Shown here: positions 40,149 through 49,284 of the stretch, piece by piece
Position numbering within the stretch: the first letter of the stretch is position 1
How the letters are laid out: each line of letters starts with the position of its first letter
Assembly (NCBI GenBank): GCA_027493525.1
Contig: JAOSKN010000002.1
Span: forward strand, 1,583,326 to 1,647,325
Length of the DNA: 64,000 nucleotides
Origin: Planctomycetota bacterium
GTDB lineage: Bacteria; Planctomycetota; SZUA-567; H5-PLA8
Direction of reading: 5' to 3'
The notes under the pieces: model-generated
Told to the model about the DNA's origin: nothing
Seen by the model: only the letters and a program-made list of their open reading frames with translations
Databases searched by the model: none
Position numbers and translations under genes: made by a program

Positions 40149-40329
40149 GTGAACGGTGAACAGTGAACAGTAACGGCGTAGGCCCACACCCCAAGCCTTT
40201 CCCAAAAGGGGAGGGGCGCGTGCCATGGGTCGGCGAAGCCGCCCCGTGCCGACTGGTTTGAGCGCCGTAGCGTTCTCGCCGTTTACCATTCACTGTTCAC
40301 CGTTTACTGTTCACTGCTTACTGATTCTC
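40149..40329. repeat. facing heptamer arrays (GTGAACA / GTTCACT) enclosing a palindromic repeat
   Basis: 40149-40176 has four units of GTGAACN type. 40281-40329 has seven units related to GTTCACT, including GTTTACC and GTTTACT variants. AACGGTGAACAGTGAA on the left is the exact reverse complement of 40288-40303, so the arrays can pair. Between them, 40220-40252 is a copy of the palindrome seen at 953-983 (RC orientation). The 232-bp spacer upstream of the ABC importer thus consists largely of repeats; I see no cobalamin riboswitch. Confidence 0.85.
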
Positions 40330-40343
40330 TACGGAGCCCGAGC

Positions 40344-41341
40344 TTGCCCTCCCGGTTGCCCGCCCCCCTGTCCGCCGAGGCCCTCACCTGCGGCCTGCTG
40401 GCGCTTGGCGGGCTGGCGGCGCTGCCGTTCTGCGCGGGCTCGGTGCGGGGGAACTGCTCGATGCGGCGCCGTACCGCGAGGTGCGCGTCGAGGGCGAGAC
40501 GTTTCCCAAGACGCTGCTCGATCCGGCGGGGGAACGGATCCGGCTGGAGCGCCCGCCGCAGCGGATCGTCTCGGCGACGCTCGTGGCCGACGAGATGCTC
40601 ACCGAGATGATCGCGCCGGAGCGGCTCGTGGCGGTGACGGCGTACGCGGAGCAGCCCGGCGTGAGCAACTGCCGCGAGAAGCTCCCGCCGCATGCGGCGC
40701 GGCTCCAGCAGGCTTACACCGAAGAGATCCTGGCGCTGCGCCCCGATCTGGTCTTCGTCGCGGACTACAGCGAGGCCAACACGGTGCGGCAACTGCTCGG
40801 CGCGGGGATTCCCGTGGTTCGGCTGGGGCAGGAGCGCGGCTTCGAGGCGATCGCGCGGAACCTGGCGCTGCTGGGCGCGGTGACGGGCGAGGAGGCCCGC
40901 GCGGCGGACATGGCGGCCTCGATGCGCGCGCGGATCGAGGCGGTCAAGCGGCGCGTGGCGGGGCGCCCGCGCCCGCGCGTGCTGTATTACACGCAGTGGG
41001 GCACGACGGCGGGCGTTGGGACGCTGATCGACGAGATGATCGAACTGGGCGGCGGGCGGAACGTGGCGCGCGAACTGGGGCTCAAGAGCGTCACGCAGGT
41101 GCAACTCGAGGCGGTACTCGCCGCGCGTCCCGAGGTCTTGATCGTGCAGGGCTACCTGGAGAGCGGCGAAGCGGCCGTGCGGCGGCTGCTCGACGACCCG
41201 CTCTGGGCGGGCGTCCCGGCGGTCCGCGACCGGCGGATCCACGCGGTGCCGGCGAAGTCGATGGGCTGCGTCTCGCAGTACGGCGTGGAAGGGCTGGAAG
41301 CCGTCGCGCGGGCGCTGCATCCGGAGGCCTTCGAGGAATGA
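40344..41341 (+). pseudogene. ABC importer substrate-binding protein (BtuF/FecB-like); frameshift in a G5 run near the signal peptide
   Basis: TTG 40344, 8-9 nt after ACGGAG, starts a signal-like helix (LTCGLLALGGLAALPFCAG). The frame then breaks at the G5 run 40447-40451; adding one G gives RGELLDAAPYREVRVEGETFP and joins the main body. The body (PQRIVSATLVADEMLTEMI, ALRPDLVFVADYSEANTVRQL, GVGTLIDEMIELGGGRNVA) is a class III periplasmic binding protein for cobalamin or iron chelates. The intact part alone begins at GTG 40481. It is followed by its permease (ATGA overlap) and ATPase genes, confirming function. Confidence 0.85.
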
Positions 41342-42372
41342 GCCGCCGCGCGGGGGCGCCGGTGCTGCTGGCGTGCCTTCTGGCGCTCGCGGGGGGCATG
41401 CTGTTCGGCTTGCGCTACGGGATCGTGGACCTTCCGGCGGGGCGGATCGTGGGGATTCTCGCGCACGCGCTGGGGCTGGCCGGAGAACCGGGCGGCGAGA
41501 GCTGGCACGCGGCGGTGCTCCTGGACGTGCGTTTGCCGCGCGTGCTGCTGGGCGCGCTGGTCGGCGGCGGGCTGGCGCTCTGCGGCGCGGCGATGCAGGG
41601 GCTCTTCCGCAACCCGCTGGCGAGCCCCGGCGTGCTGGGCGTCTCAACGGGGGCTGCGGTCGGCGCGGTGCTCGCGCTGTACCTGGGCCTGGCGGCGCAA
41701 TCGATCTGGGCGCTGCCGCTCCTGGGCACGCTGGGTGCGGCGGTGACGGCGTTCGTAGTTTACGGCGTGGCGACACGGCGCGGGCAGACGCCGCTGGGGA
41801 CGCTGCTCTTGGCCGGGATCGCCTTCGGGAGCCTCAACGGGGCGATCACGGCGTTCATCCTCTCGATCTCGCTGGCCGACTACCGCATCGCCGGGCAGAT
41901 CATGTACTGGACGCTGGGCGGGCTGGACCGCGCGACGTGGGATTACGTGAAGCTCGCGGCGCCGGCGATCCTGCTGGGCAGCGCGGCGATCGTGTACCAC
42001 GCTCGGGACCTCGACGCGCTGCTGCTGGGCGAGACGCAGGCGGCCTCGGTGGGCGTGGACGTGCCGCGCGTGCGGCGGCGCGTGATCCTGGCCACGGCGC
42101 TGGTGACGGGCGTGGCGGTCTCGGTGGCCGGCGCGATCGGGTTCGTGGGCCTGGTGATCCCGCACATCCTGCGCTTCTTCGTCGGCCCGGCGCACCGCTG
42201 GCTCTTTCCGGCCTCGCTGCTGGGCGGCGCGGCGTTCCTGGTGCTGGCCGACCTCTTCGCGCGCTGGGCCATCGCGCCGGAGGAACTGCGCCTGGGCGTG
42301 GTGACGGCGGCCGTCGGCGCGCCCTTCTTCATCTTCCTGCTGCTGCGCCGGCGCAAGGAGGGCTGGTGGTGA
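41338..42372 (+). CDS. ABC importer permease, FecCD/BtuC family
   Basis: The 344-residue protein has about ten hydrophobic segments. It shows FecCD landmarks: LDVRLPRVLLGALVGGGLALCGAAMQGLFRNPLASPGVLGVSTGAAVGAV, broken here to RLPRVLLGALVGGG and GLFRNPLASPGVLGVSTGAA, and the ATPase-contact loop GFVGLVIPHILRFFVGPAHR. It forms a homodimeric channel for vitamin B12 or ferric chelates. ATG 41338 overlaps the binding-protein stop; its own stop overlaps the ATPase start. Confidence 0.94.
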   Translation: MSRRAGAPVLLACLLALAGGMLFGLRYGIVDLPAGRIVGILAHALGLAGEPGGESWHAAVLLDVRLPRVLLGALVGGGLALCGAAMQGLFRNPLASPGVLGVSTGAAVGAVLALYLGLAAQSIWALPLLGTLGAAVTAFVVYGVATRRGQTPLGTLLLAGIAFGSLNGAITAFILSISLADYRIAGQIMYWTLGGLDRATWDYVKLAAPAILLGSAAIVYHARDLDALLLGETQAASVGVDVPRVRRRVILATALVTGVAVSVAGAIGFVGLVIPHILRFFVGPAHRWLFPASLLGGAAFLVLADLFARWAIAPEELRLGVVTAAVGAPFFIFLLLRRRKEGWW

Positions 42373-43154
42373 GCGAGCCCATCCTGGAGGCGCGCGGCCT
42401 TTCCTTCGCCTACGACGCGGCCGAAGTCCTGCGGGAGGTCTCGCTGGCGCTGCGCCCCGGCGAGTTTGTCGGCCTGATCGGCCCCAACGGGAGCGGCAAA
42501 TCGACGCTGCTGCGCGCGCTGCTGGGGCTGCTCCCAGCGAAGCGGGGCGAGGCGCGGCTGAAGGGGCGCAAGCTCGCCGATCTTTCGCGCCTCGAAATCG
42601 CCAGGACCGCGGCGCTGCTGCCGCAGGAAACCGCCGCGGGCTTCGCCTTCTCGGCGCTGGAGGTGGTCGCGATGGGGCGCAACCCGCACCTGGGACGTTT
42701 CCGCCCCGAAGGCGCGCACGACCGGGAGGCGATCCAATGGGCGCTGAAGGCGACGGGCACGGAAGCCTTCGCCGCGCGCCCAGTGACGGAGCTCTCCGGC
42801 GGCGAACGCCAGCGGGTGCTGATCGCCCGCGCGTTGGCGCAGGAGGCCGAGGCACTGCTGCTGGACGAGCCGACCGCGAGCCTGGACGTCGCGCATCAGC
42901 TCGAACTGCTCAAGCTGGCGCGGAAGCTCGCCGCCGACGGCCGCGCGGTCCTCGCCGCGCTCCACGACCTGGGCCTGGCCGCGCGCTTCTGCACGCGCCT
43001 GGCGATCCTCTCCGAAGGCCGCATCGCCGCCGACGGGCCGCCGGAGGCCGTGCTGACCGAGGCGAACCTCGCCGCGCACTTCCGCATCAAGGCCCGCGTG
43101 CGCCGCGAGGCGGAGACCGGGGCGCTTTCGGTGCTGCCGCTGGAGCCGGAGTGA
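42369..43154 (+). CDS. ABC importer ATPase, FecE/BtuD family
   Basis: The 261-residue ATPase has Walker A GLIGPNGSGKST, Q-loop ALLPQET, signature ELSGGERQRVLIARALAQ, Walker B LLLDEPTASLD and the switch His in ALHDLGLAARF. The GTG start overlaps the permease stop (GTGA). It powers the BtuFCD/FecBCD-like importer with the two genes upstream. A short C-terminal extension follows the usual domain. Confidence 0.94.
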   Translation: MSEPILEARGLSFAYDAAEVLREVSLALRPGEFVGLIGPNGSGKSTLLRALLGLLPAKRGEARLKGRKLADLSRLEIARTAALLPQETAAGFAFSALEVVAMGRNPHLGRFRPEGAHDREAIQWALKATGTEAFAARPVTELSGGERQRVLIARALAQEAEALLLDEPTASLDVAHQLELLKLARKLAADGRAVLAALHDLGLAARFCTRLAILSEGRIAADGPPEAVLTEANLAAHFRIKARVRREAETGALSVLPLEPE

Positions 43155-43157
43155 ACT

Positions 43158-43434
43158 GAATGCGGAATTCGGAATGCGGATTGCGGATTGAACGGCAACG
43201 GCAACGGCTCACCACAGAGGCGCCGAGAACGCAGAGGGGCACAGAGGAAGGATGAAATTTGAAAAGCGGGTGCAGACGAGTTGCGCGACAGTTTGAGCCT
43301 TGTTCGCTGTCCTTTGCCGTTGGTCTTGTTCTTGTCGTTTGGGATTTGGAGCTTGGTTGGCTTCTTGGTTCTTGGGCGCTTGGACGTTGCCCGTAACAAA
43401 TGACTTTGCGCGCCCAACCCATCTGCGCGACACT
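43158..43434. repeat. spacer of heptamer repeats and other low-complexity motifs
   Basis: 43158-43192 has five 7-nt units of GAATGCG/GATTGCG type. 43210-43250 repeats CAGAG-ending motifs (CACAGAG, CGCAGAG, CACAGAG). 43316-43390 has TTGG at mostly 7-nt intervals, with degenerate units such as GATTTGG, AGCTTGG and CTTGGTT. A frame runs through the last part into the Mrp gene but encodes unlikely sequence. No other gene is evident. Confidence 0.75.
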
Positions 43435-43440
43435 GTGGCC

Positions 43441-44541
43441 GTGCTGACCGAAGCGACGCTGCTGGAGGCCCTCGAGGCCGTCAAGGATCCCGACCTGGGA
43501 CAGTCCATCGTCAAGATGGGCATGATCCGCGAAATTGCGATCTCCGACGGCGGCGCGAAGCTCGCCTTCACCTGCGAACTGACCACGCCCGCCTGCCCGC
43601 TGCGCGAGCAGATCGAGAAGGACATCCGCGGCGTCATCGGCGCGAAATTCCCCGAGGTGAAGCAGCTCGACCTGAAGATGACCGGGAAGGTCCGCACGGC
43701 GGGCGCGGTCTCGGCCGGCGGCGAGAACCTCGCCCCGCAACTCAAGAACGTGATCATGGTCGGCGGGGGCAAGGGCGGCGTCGGCAAATCCACGCTCGCC
43801 GTGAACCTGGCCTATGCGTTGAAGCGACTCGGCGCGCGCACGAGCCTGCTGGACCTCGATATCTACGCGCCGGCGCTGCCGGAGCTGATCGGGCTGCACA
43901 AAAAGCCGAACCTGCAGGGGCAGGACAAGATCCAGCCGCACGTCCACCGCGGGATGGAAGTGATGAGCATGGGCTTCCTGGTGGACCGCAAGCAGCCGAT
44001 GCTCTGGCGCGGCCCGGTGGTCGCGGGGATCGTGGCGCAGTTCCTCCGCGACGTGCTGTGGAGCGAGGCCGATTACCTCGTCGTGGACCTGCCGCCGGGC
44101 AACACCGACGTGCCGCTGACGCTGGCGCAGAGCTGCGCGGCCTCCGGCGCGGTCGTGGTCGTGACGCCGCAGACGTTGAGCCACGTGCAGGCCGTGCGCG
44201 TACGCCCGCTTTACGACCAGTTGCGCGTGCCGGTGCTGGGGGTGATCGCGAACATGAGCGGCTGGAGCGAGAACGGCGCGGCCCGGCCGCTCTTTCCCGA
44301 CGGGGGCCTGGCGGCGCTCGTGGAGAGCCTCGGCGTGCCGCTGCTGGCCGAGCTGCCCTTCGCGCCGGACCTCGCGCAGGCCTGCGAGCGCGGGGAGATC
44401 CTCGTCGAGGCGCGGCCGGATTCTGACCTGGCGAAGACGCTGATCCTCGCCGCCGAACGCCTGGCCGCGCAGGTCTCGGTGCGCAGCTTGGAGCGGGAGA
44501 AGAGCCAGGCGGCCGCCGCCCCCAGCCCGGGCGTTGCCTAA
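43441..44541 (+). CDS. Mrp/NBP35-family iron-sulfur cluster carrier ATPase
   Basis: The 366-residue protein has an N-terminal MIP18/DUF59 domain (LLEALEAVKDPDLGQSIVKMG, TTPACPLREQIEKD) and a ParA-like ATPase. The deviant Walker A is GGGKGGVGKSTLAVNL, Walker B YLVVDLPPGNTD, and SLLDLDIYAPALPEL is typical. The usual C-terminal CxxC pair of many Mrp proteins is not visible (NMSGWSENGAARPLF in its place). GTG 43441 or GTG 43435 could start it; neither has a good ribosome site. It probably delivers Fe-S clusters, as needed by IspH and CysH. Confidence 0.93.
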   Translation: MLTEATLLEALEAVKDPDLGQSIVKMGMIREIAISDGGAKLAFTCELTTPACPLREQIEKDIRGVIGAKFPEVKQLDLKMTGKVRTAGAVSAGGENLAPQLKNVIMVGGGKGGVGKSTLAVNLAYALKRLGARTSLLDLDIYAPALPELIGLHKKPNLQGQDKIQPHVHRGMEVMSMGFLVDRKQPMLWRGPVVAGIVAQFLRDVLWSEADYLVVDLPPGNTDVPLTLAQSCAASGAVVVVTPQTLSHVQAVRVRPLYDQLRVPVLGVIANMSGWSENGAARPLFPDGGLAALVESLGVPLLAELPFAPDLAQACERGEILVEARPDSDLAKTLILAAERLAAQVSVRSLEREKSQAAAAPSPGVA

Positions 44542-44597
44542 GCGCGCGCTGCCGGTAAGCTGGCGTTTCGCTGTCCCACGCCCGATTGGAGGCCTCC

Positions 44598-45650
44598 ATG
44601 CCGCGAACCGTCGCCGACCTGGATCCCAAGGTCCAGCTCCTGCTCAACGAGATGCAGAACGACGTGCCGCTGGTGGAGCGCCCCTATGCCGCGCTGGCGG
44701 AGAAGGTGGGGCTTACCGAGCACGACGTCATCAAGAACGTCGAAGAGCTGAAGGAATGCCGGATCCTGCGGCAGGTGAGCACGATTTTCGATACGCGCTG
44801 CCTGGGGTATCTCTCCAGCCTCGTCGCGGCGAAATCCCCGCCCGGGAAGGCCGACGAAGTGGCCGAGGCGCTGAACGAGCATCCCGGCGTCAGCCACAAT
44901 TATTCGCGCAAACACGCCTTCAACCTCTGGTTCACCATCGCCGTGCCGGGGAACAGTTCGCTGGAAGACCACGTGGAGGTGCTGCGCAAGAAGAGCGGCG
45001 CCGAGTCGATCCGGCTGCTTCCGACGCTGCATCTGTTCAAGATCGGGATGAAGATCGATACGACCGGCGGGAAGGCCTCGGCCGGCGATGCGCCGATCTA
45101 CAGCGAGAAGAACCGCAACGTGGAGCGTCCGCCGCTGACCGGGAAGGACAAGGACTACGTCCGCGCCCTGCAGGAGGACATGGAGGTCCGGCCCGACCCG
45201 TACCGGCCGGTCGCGGATAAGCTCGGCACGACCGTCCCCGAGATGTTTGCCTGGTGCAAGGGCTTCCAGAAGCAGGGGCGCATGCGCCGCGTGGCGGGGA
45301 TCATGAACCACCGCGTGGCCGGGTTCCGCGCCAATGGGATGGGCGTCTGGATCGTGCCGCCGGAGCGCGCGCAGGAGATTGGGGACACCTTCGCGAAGAG
45401 CGAGGCGGTGACGCACTGCTACCTGCGCCCGACGTACTCCGACTGGCCCTACAACATCTTCACGATGGTCCACTCCGGCCGCGTCGGGCAGTGCGACCAG
45501 GTGCTCGCGGACATGTCCAAGCAGGTCGGGATCGAGGAGTACGCCACGCTGTATTCGCTGAAGGAATACAAAAAGATCCGCCTGCTCTACTTCACCGGCG
45601 AGATCGCGAAGTGGGAGCGCGAGAACGGCCTGCCTCAAGGCGACGACTAG
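44598..45650 (+). CDS. fused siroheme decarboxylase, AhbA-AhbB (NirDL-like)
   Basis: Two Lrp/AsnC-like units lie in one 350-residue chain. Unit 1 has a helix-turn-helix (PYAALAEKVGLTEHDVIKNV) and the AhbA/NirD motif SHNYSRKHAFNLWFTI. Unit 2 repeats this (YRPVADKLGTTVPEMFAW) with the AhbB/NirL motif THCYLRPTYSDWPYNIFTM. In known systems the two subunits decarboxylate siroheme to 12,18-didecarboxysiroheme, for alternative heme or heme d1 synthesis. Separate AhbA and AhbB are common; NirDL fusions are known from denitrifiers. No AhbC/AhbD or nir genes are in the window. ATG 44598 follows GGAGG by 5 nt. Confidence 0.87.
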   Translation: MPRTVADLDPKVQLLLNEMQNDVPLVERPYAALAEKVGLTEHDVIKNVEELKECRILRQVSTIFDTRCLGYLSSLVAAKSPPGKADEVAEALNEHPGVSHNYSRKHAFNLWFTIAVPGNSSLEDHVEVLRKKSGAESIRLLPTLHLFKIGMKIDTTGGKASAGDAPIYSEKNRNVERPPLTGKDKDYVRALQEDMEVRPDPYRPVADKLGTTVPEMFAWCKGFQKQGRMRRVAGIMNHRVAGFRANGMGVWIVPPERAQEIGDTFAKSEAVTHCYLRPTYSDWPYNIFTMVHSGRVGQCDQVLADMSKQVGIEEYATLYSLKEYKKIRLLYFTGEIAKWERENGLPQGDD

Positions 45651-45704
45651 GTTTCTGGTCCCGCCCCGGCTCCACGAAACGCAACGTACTCCAAGGAGCG
45701 CGAC

Positions 45705-46583
45705 ATGCTCAAGCTGGGCATCCTCGATTTCGACACCTCGCACGTGGTCCAGTTCTCGAAGCGCTTGAACAAGCGGGGCATCGAGCAGGAACAGTGGGTG
45801 GACGGCGCGGAGATCACCCACGGCTGGCCCGGGACGAGCAAGATCATGCCCGAGCGCATCCCGCCGCACGCGAAGACGCTGGCCGAGGAATGCGGCGTGA
45901 AGCTCGTGGACCGGCTCGAGGACCTCCTCGGCAAGGTGGACGGCGTGCTGATCGAGTCCAACGACGGCTCGATCCACCTGGAGCGCGCGCGCCCATTCCT
46001 GGAGGCGGGCATCCCCGTCTTCATCGACAAGCCCTTCGCGCTGAGCCTGAAGGACGCGGAGGCGATCGTCGAGCTGGCGCAGAAGAAGAACCTGCCGGTC
46101 TTCTCCTCGAGTTCGCTGCGCTACGCCCCGGAGGTGCAGGACATCGTGGCGCGGCGCGAGGAACTCGGCGCGCCGGTCGCGGTGCATGCGCTGGGGCCGC
46201 AGAGCGGGGGGTACACGGCGGGCTGGTTCTTCTACGCGATCCACGCCGTCGAGACGCTCTTCGCGCTCACCGGCCCCGGGCATGGCGAGATCCAGTACCG
46301 CAAGGGCGCGCAGGCCGAGCACGCGGCGACGACGTTCAAGAACGGCGCGCTGGGCGCGGTGACGGTCTCGACGAAGGGCGGGCATCCCTACGGCTTCACC
46401 TACGTCGGCGAGAAGCAGACGGTGACGGCGAAGCTGGGCACGCAGCACATCTACCGCGAACTGCTGAAGCGGATCGTCGGGATGTTCCAGACGGGCAAAT
46501 CCCCGCTGCCGGTCGAAGAGACCCTGGGGATCGTGCGCTATCTGGAAGACGTGAACCGCGCGGGGGCGGGTAGCGTCCAGTAG
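45705..46583 (+). CDS. Gfo/Idh/MocA-family oxidoreductase
   Basis: The 292-residue protein starts LKLGILDFDTSHVVQFSKRL and has the Rossmann fold with IPVFIDKPFALSLKDAEAIV, the EKP-type motif as DKP. The C-terminal half has the usual sheet (GHGEIQYRKGAQAEHAATTF). The glycine loop near the start is replaced by DFDTSH, so cofactor binding may be altered. It is shorter than the typical 330-380 residues. Ribosome site AAGGAG is 8 nt before ATG 45705. Substrate is unknown. Confidence 0.87.
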   Translation: MLKLGILDFDTSHVVQFSKRLNKRGIEQEQWVDGAEITHGWPGTSKIMPERIPPHAKTLAEECGVKLVDRLEDLLGKVDGVLIESNDGSIHLERARPFLEAGIPVFIDKPFALSLKDAEAIVELAQKKNLPVFSSSSLRYAPEVQDIVARREELGAPVAVHALGPQSGGYTAGWFFYAIHAVETLFALTGPGHGEIQYRKGAQAEHAATTFKNGALGAVTVSTKGGHPYGFTYVGEKQTVTAKLGTQHIYRELLKRIVGMFQTGKSPLPVEETLGIVRYLEDVNRAGAGSVQ

Positions 46584-46593
46584 CCGGCCGGCG

Positions 46594-49284
46594 TCAGGGC
46601 GCTGCGGGTTGGGCCAGCGCGTCCATCCGCGCCGCGAACTCCATGAATACGTCTTCGGGCACGGCGGGCCTTCCCGCGCCAAGCGCGCGCGCGCGGGTTT
46701 CCTCCGCCAGCCGCCGTGCGGCCGCCACGGCCGCCGGATCGTTCCGCGCATGGAGCGCCGCCGCGAAGGCCCGGAAGAGCGCCGCGTGGGCGTCGCCGGG
46801 CCTCTCGGCGGCGAGGGCCTCGCACGCGGCGAGGAACTCCCGGCCGGCGCGCCGGAGTTCCCCCGCGGGTACGGCGCTTTCACGCAGCCTGCGCCGCTCC
46901 ACGCCCCTGGAAAGCAGTTCGCGCACGCGCAGGCCGGCGGCGAGGTCGCCGCGGGCCGCCGAGCGCTTGAGCAACTCGCGCAGCCGCGCGGCGATTTCGG
47001 CTTCGCGCCCGTGCTGGGGCGCGCAGCCGGGGCGCGCGTCGGTGAAGAGCGCGAGCAGGTACTGGTTGCGGTCGCGGATGCGCGCATCCACGGCCCAAGC
47101 CTCGAGATACGCGGCCGCCGCGCCCGCGGCGTCGCCCTGGAGCAGGCGCGCATCGCCGGCGAGGATCCTAAAGACCGGCGCGAGCGGGTAGAGCGCGGCG
47201 GCGCGTCGGTAGTGCGCCTCGGCCTTCACGAACCACGCGGCGGCTTCCAGCGCGCGCCGGGCCTCGAGTTCCTCGAAGCCGCGCTGCAGGGCGTCGTGCC
47301 CGCGCAGCAGCGGAAGGCCCGCGTACCACGGGCGCAGGGCTTCGGCCTCCGCGAGCGCGGCCAGGAGCGGCTCGTCCAGCGTCGCGCCGCCGTGCGGCGG
47401 CCAGGTCTGACGGCCGGAGCTGCGCAGGGCCAAGTATGCGCGCGCGGTCTGCTCGGCGGCCACGCCGTCGAAGGGCGCCCAGGCCCAGGCTTCCTCCCAG
47501 AGCAGCGCGGCGCGCTCCTGCCGCGCGCGGAGTTCCTCGCGGGCTTCGGGGCGCGCCGCGTCGCGCGCGAGGCGGCGCCAAGCCTCCTCTTCGATCTCCG
47601 CGACCTGCCGCGAGAGGCCGGAGTAGAGCGGCACGAGCGCGCAGACGGGAAAGAGCACCGCCGCGGCCACCGGCATGAGCGCGCGAGGCCAGCGTTCGAG
47701 GCCCGCCGAATCGCGCGCGGGACGCCGCGCGAGGAGGATCCCCGCGAGCACGAAGAGCGCCGCGAGCAGCGCGGGTACGGCGTGGTCGAAGTCGACGACC
47801 TGGTGCGCCAGCAGCGCGCCGGCGCCGGCGCGAACGCAGAAGACGAAGACCGGGCCTGGCGGCCGCGACGCGCCCGGGCGCAGCGCCCACCAGCAGCCCA
47901 GGAAGGCCAGGAAGGAGAGCACCGCGCCGGCCGCGCCCCACGCGACCACCGGCGCGCGCCCGGCGTCGTCGAGCGGCGCCAGGAATTCCCGCACGTACCC
48001 GGCGTCGAACTGGTCGCTGACGGCCCAGAGCATCAGGTGCGCCAGGACCGCGCCGAGGAGGATGCCCGCGGCGAGACGCCCCGGCTTGAGCGCACCGTCG
48101 GCCGGCGCGCCGTCCTCCGGCGAGGCGGCGGCTTCCGCGGGCGAACGGAAGGCCAGGCACCAGAGCGCGGCCCAGGTCAGCGGCGCGAGGATGCCCAGCT
48201 CCGCCCAGAGCTGCAGCCAGTCGTTGTGCGCCTCCTGGACCTCCGTGCCGAGGGGGACCTTGTAGATCGAGTAGGCGTCGCGAAACGCGCCCAGGCCCAG
48301 CCCCAGGACCGGTTCGTCGGCGATCATCCGCGCGCCGGCGCGCCAGTAGCCGAAGCGCTCGAACATCGACGCGCCCAGCGGGGCGTCGCCGAACGTCCCC
48401 GCGGCGCAGAGGGCGAGGGCGGCGGCGGCAAGGAGCCCTCCGGCGGCGGCCAGCAGCAAAGCCGCGCGGCGTTGTCCGGACGTCCGCGCCCAGCTTTGAA
48501 GCGCGAGGAATCCGGCGCCCAGCGTCAGCGCCGCCCAGCCGCCTTTGGAACCGGTGAGGCAGATCGTCAGGATCATCAAAGTGCAGGCCGCGGCGCAGGC
48601 CAGGCCCCGCCCCGTCCGGCGCAGGGGCTCGGCCGCGGGCCGCCCCCACGCGAGGGCCAGCGCCGCGAAGACGGCCAGGAGCAGGAAGGCGGCCAGGGAG
48701 TTGGCGTTGCCGAGCGAGCCGAAGATCTCGTTGGAGTGCAGGCTGTAGCTCCCGGCGAGCCCCTGGAGCGACGGGGGCAGTTCGACCTGCCCGGATTCGA
48801 CGAGCGCGCGGAGGCGCGGCAGGGTCACGAAGCGCTGCCACAGGCCGGCGCAGGCCTCGGCCGCGCCCATGGCCGCCATAGCCGCCAGGAGCGGGGCCTC
48901 GAGTCCTCTTCGAAACCGCGCGAGGACGTGGACGGCCAGCAGCAGCAGCATGCCCGTTCCGGCGTCGCCGAGCCGCGCGAAGGCGCGCCCGTAAAAGGGA
49001 GAACGCACGAAGCCCAGCAGCAGGAGTCCCACGCCGAGGACGCCCAGCGCGAGCACGGGCAGGTCGGGGAAGAGTCCGCGGCGCCCGGTGACCGCCGTCA
49101 GCGCGTAGGCGAAGAGCGCGAAGAGCAGCGCCATCAGGCCGGCGAGCCCGGCCTCGAGGCCGTAGGGCTCCTGCGGCTGCGCGGCGAGGCGGAAGACGAC
49201 GAAGAGCCCCCAGAAGACCCCGGTTGCCAGCAGGAAAGCTCCGGCCCGTTCGGCGCGCCGGTCCGGCGCGGCGGGCTCAGGCAT
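46594..49284 (-). CDS. O-antigen ligase/polymerase (Wzy_C) membrane protein with TPR-like tail
   Basis: The 896-residue protein has about a dozen hydrophobic segments over residues 10-530. The Wzy_C features are GSLGNANSLAAFLLLAV, ICLTGSKGGWAALTLG, GYWRAGARMIADEPVLGLGLGAF (split by text here) and the periplasmic EAHNDWLQLWAELGI. A helical tail of about 350 residues with TPR-like pairs (AEAHYRRAAALYPLAP, AAYLEAWAVDARIRD) follows. It would join O-polysaccharide to lipid A core or polymerise repeats. Start ATG 49284 overlaps the WecA-like gene by 8 bp, tying both to surface glycan synthesis. Confidence 0.88.
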   Translation of the reverse strand: MPEPAAPDRRAERAGAFLLATGVFWGLFVVFRLAAQPQEPYGLEAGLAGLMALLFALFAYALTAVTGRRGLFPDLPVLALGVLGVGLLLLGFVRSPFYGRAFARLGDAGTGMLLLLAVHVLARFRRGLEAPLLAAMAAMGAAEACAGLWQRFVTLPRLRALVESGQVELPPSLQGLAGSYSLHSNEIFGSLGNANSLAAFLLLAVFAALALAWGRPAAEPLRRTGRGLACAAACTLMILTICLTGSKGGWAALTLGAGFLALQSWARTSGQRRAALLLAAAGGLLAAAALALCAAGTFGDAPLGASMFERFGYWRAGARMIADEPVLGLGLGAFRDAYSIYKVPLGTEVQEAHNDWLQLWAELGILAPLTWAALWCLAFRSPAEAAASPEDGAPADGALKPGRLAAGILLGAVLAHLMLWAVSDQFDAGYVREFLAPLDDAGRAPVVAWGAAGAVLSFLAFLGCWWALRPGASRPPGPVFVFCVRAGAGALLAHQVVDFDHAVPALLAALFVLAGILLARRPARDSAGLERWPRALMPVAAAVLFPVCALVPLYSGLSRQVAEIEEEAWRRLARDAARPEAREELRARQERAALLWEEAWAWAPFDGVAAEQTARAYLALRSSGRQTWPPHGGATLDEPLLAALAEAEALRPWYAGLPLLRGHDALQRGFEELEARRALEAAAWFVKAEAHYRRAAALYPLAPVFRILAGDARLLQGDAAGAAAAYLEAWAVDARIRDRNQYLLALFTDARPGCAPQHGREAEIAARLRELLKRSAARGDLAAGLRVRELLSRGVERRRLRESAVPAGELRRAGREFLAACEALAAERPGDAHAALFRAFAAALHARNDPAAVAAARRLAEETRARALGAGRPAVPEDVFMEFAARMDALAQPAAP

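Noticed and set aside
40112..40343. Cobalamin riboswitch before the BtuF/FecB-like gene
   Set aside because: The spacer is occupied by heptamers and a palindrome; I see no B12-box-like sequence.
40225..42372. A 715-codon frame starting inside the repeats before the ABC importer
   Set aside because: Only its last 345 codons (from 41338) are the permease; the rest is out of frame with the binding-protein gene.
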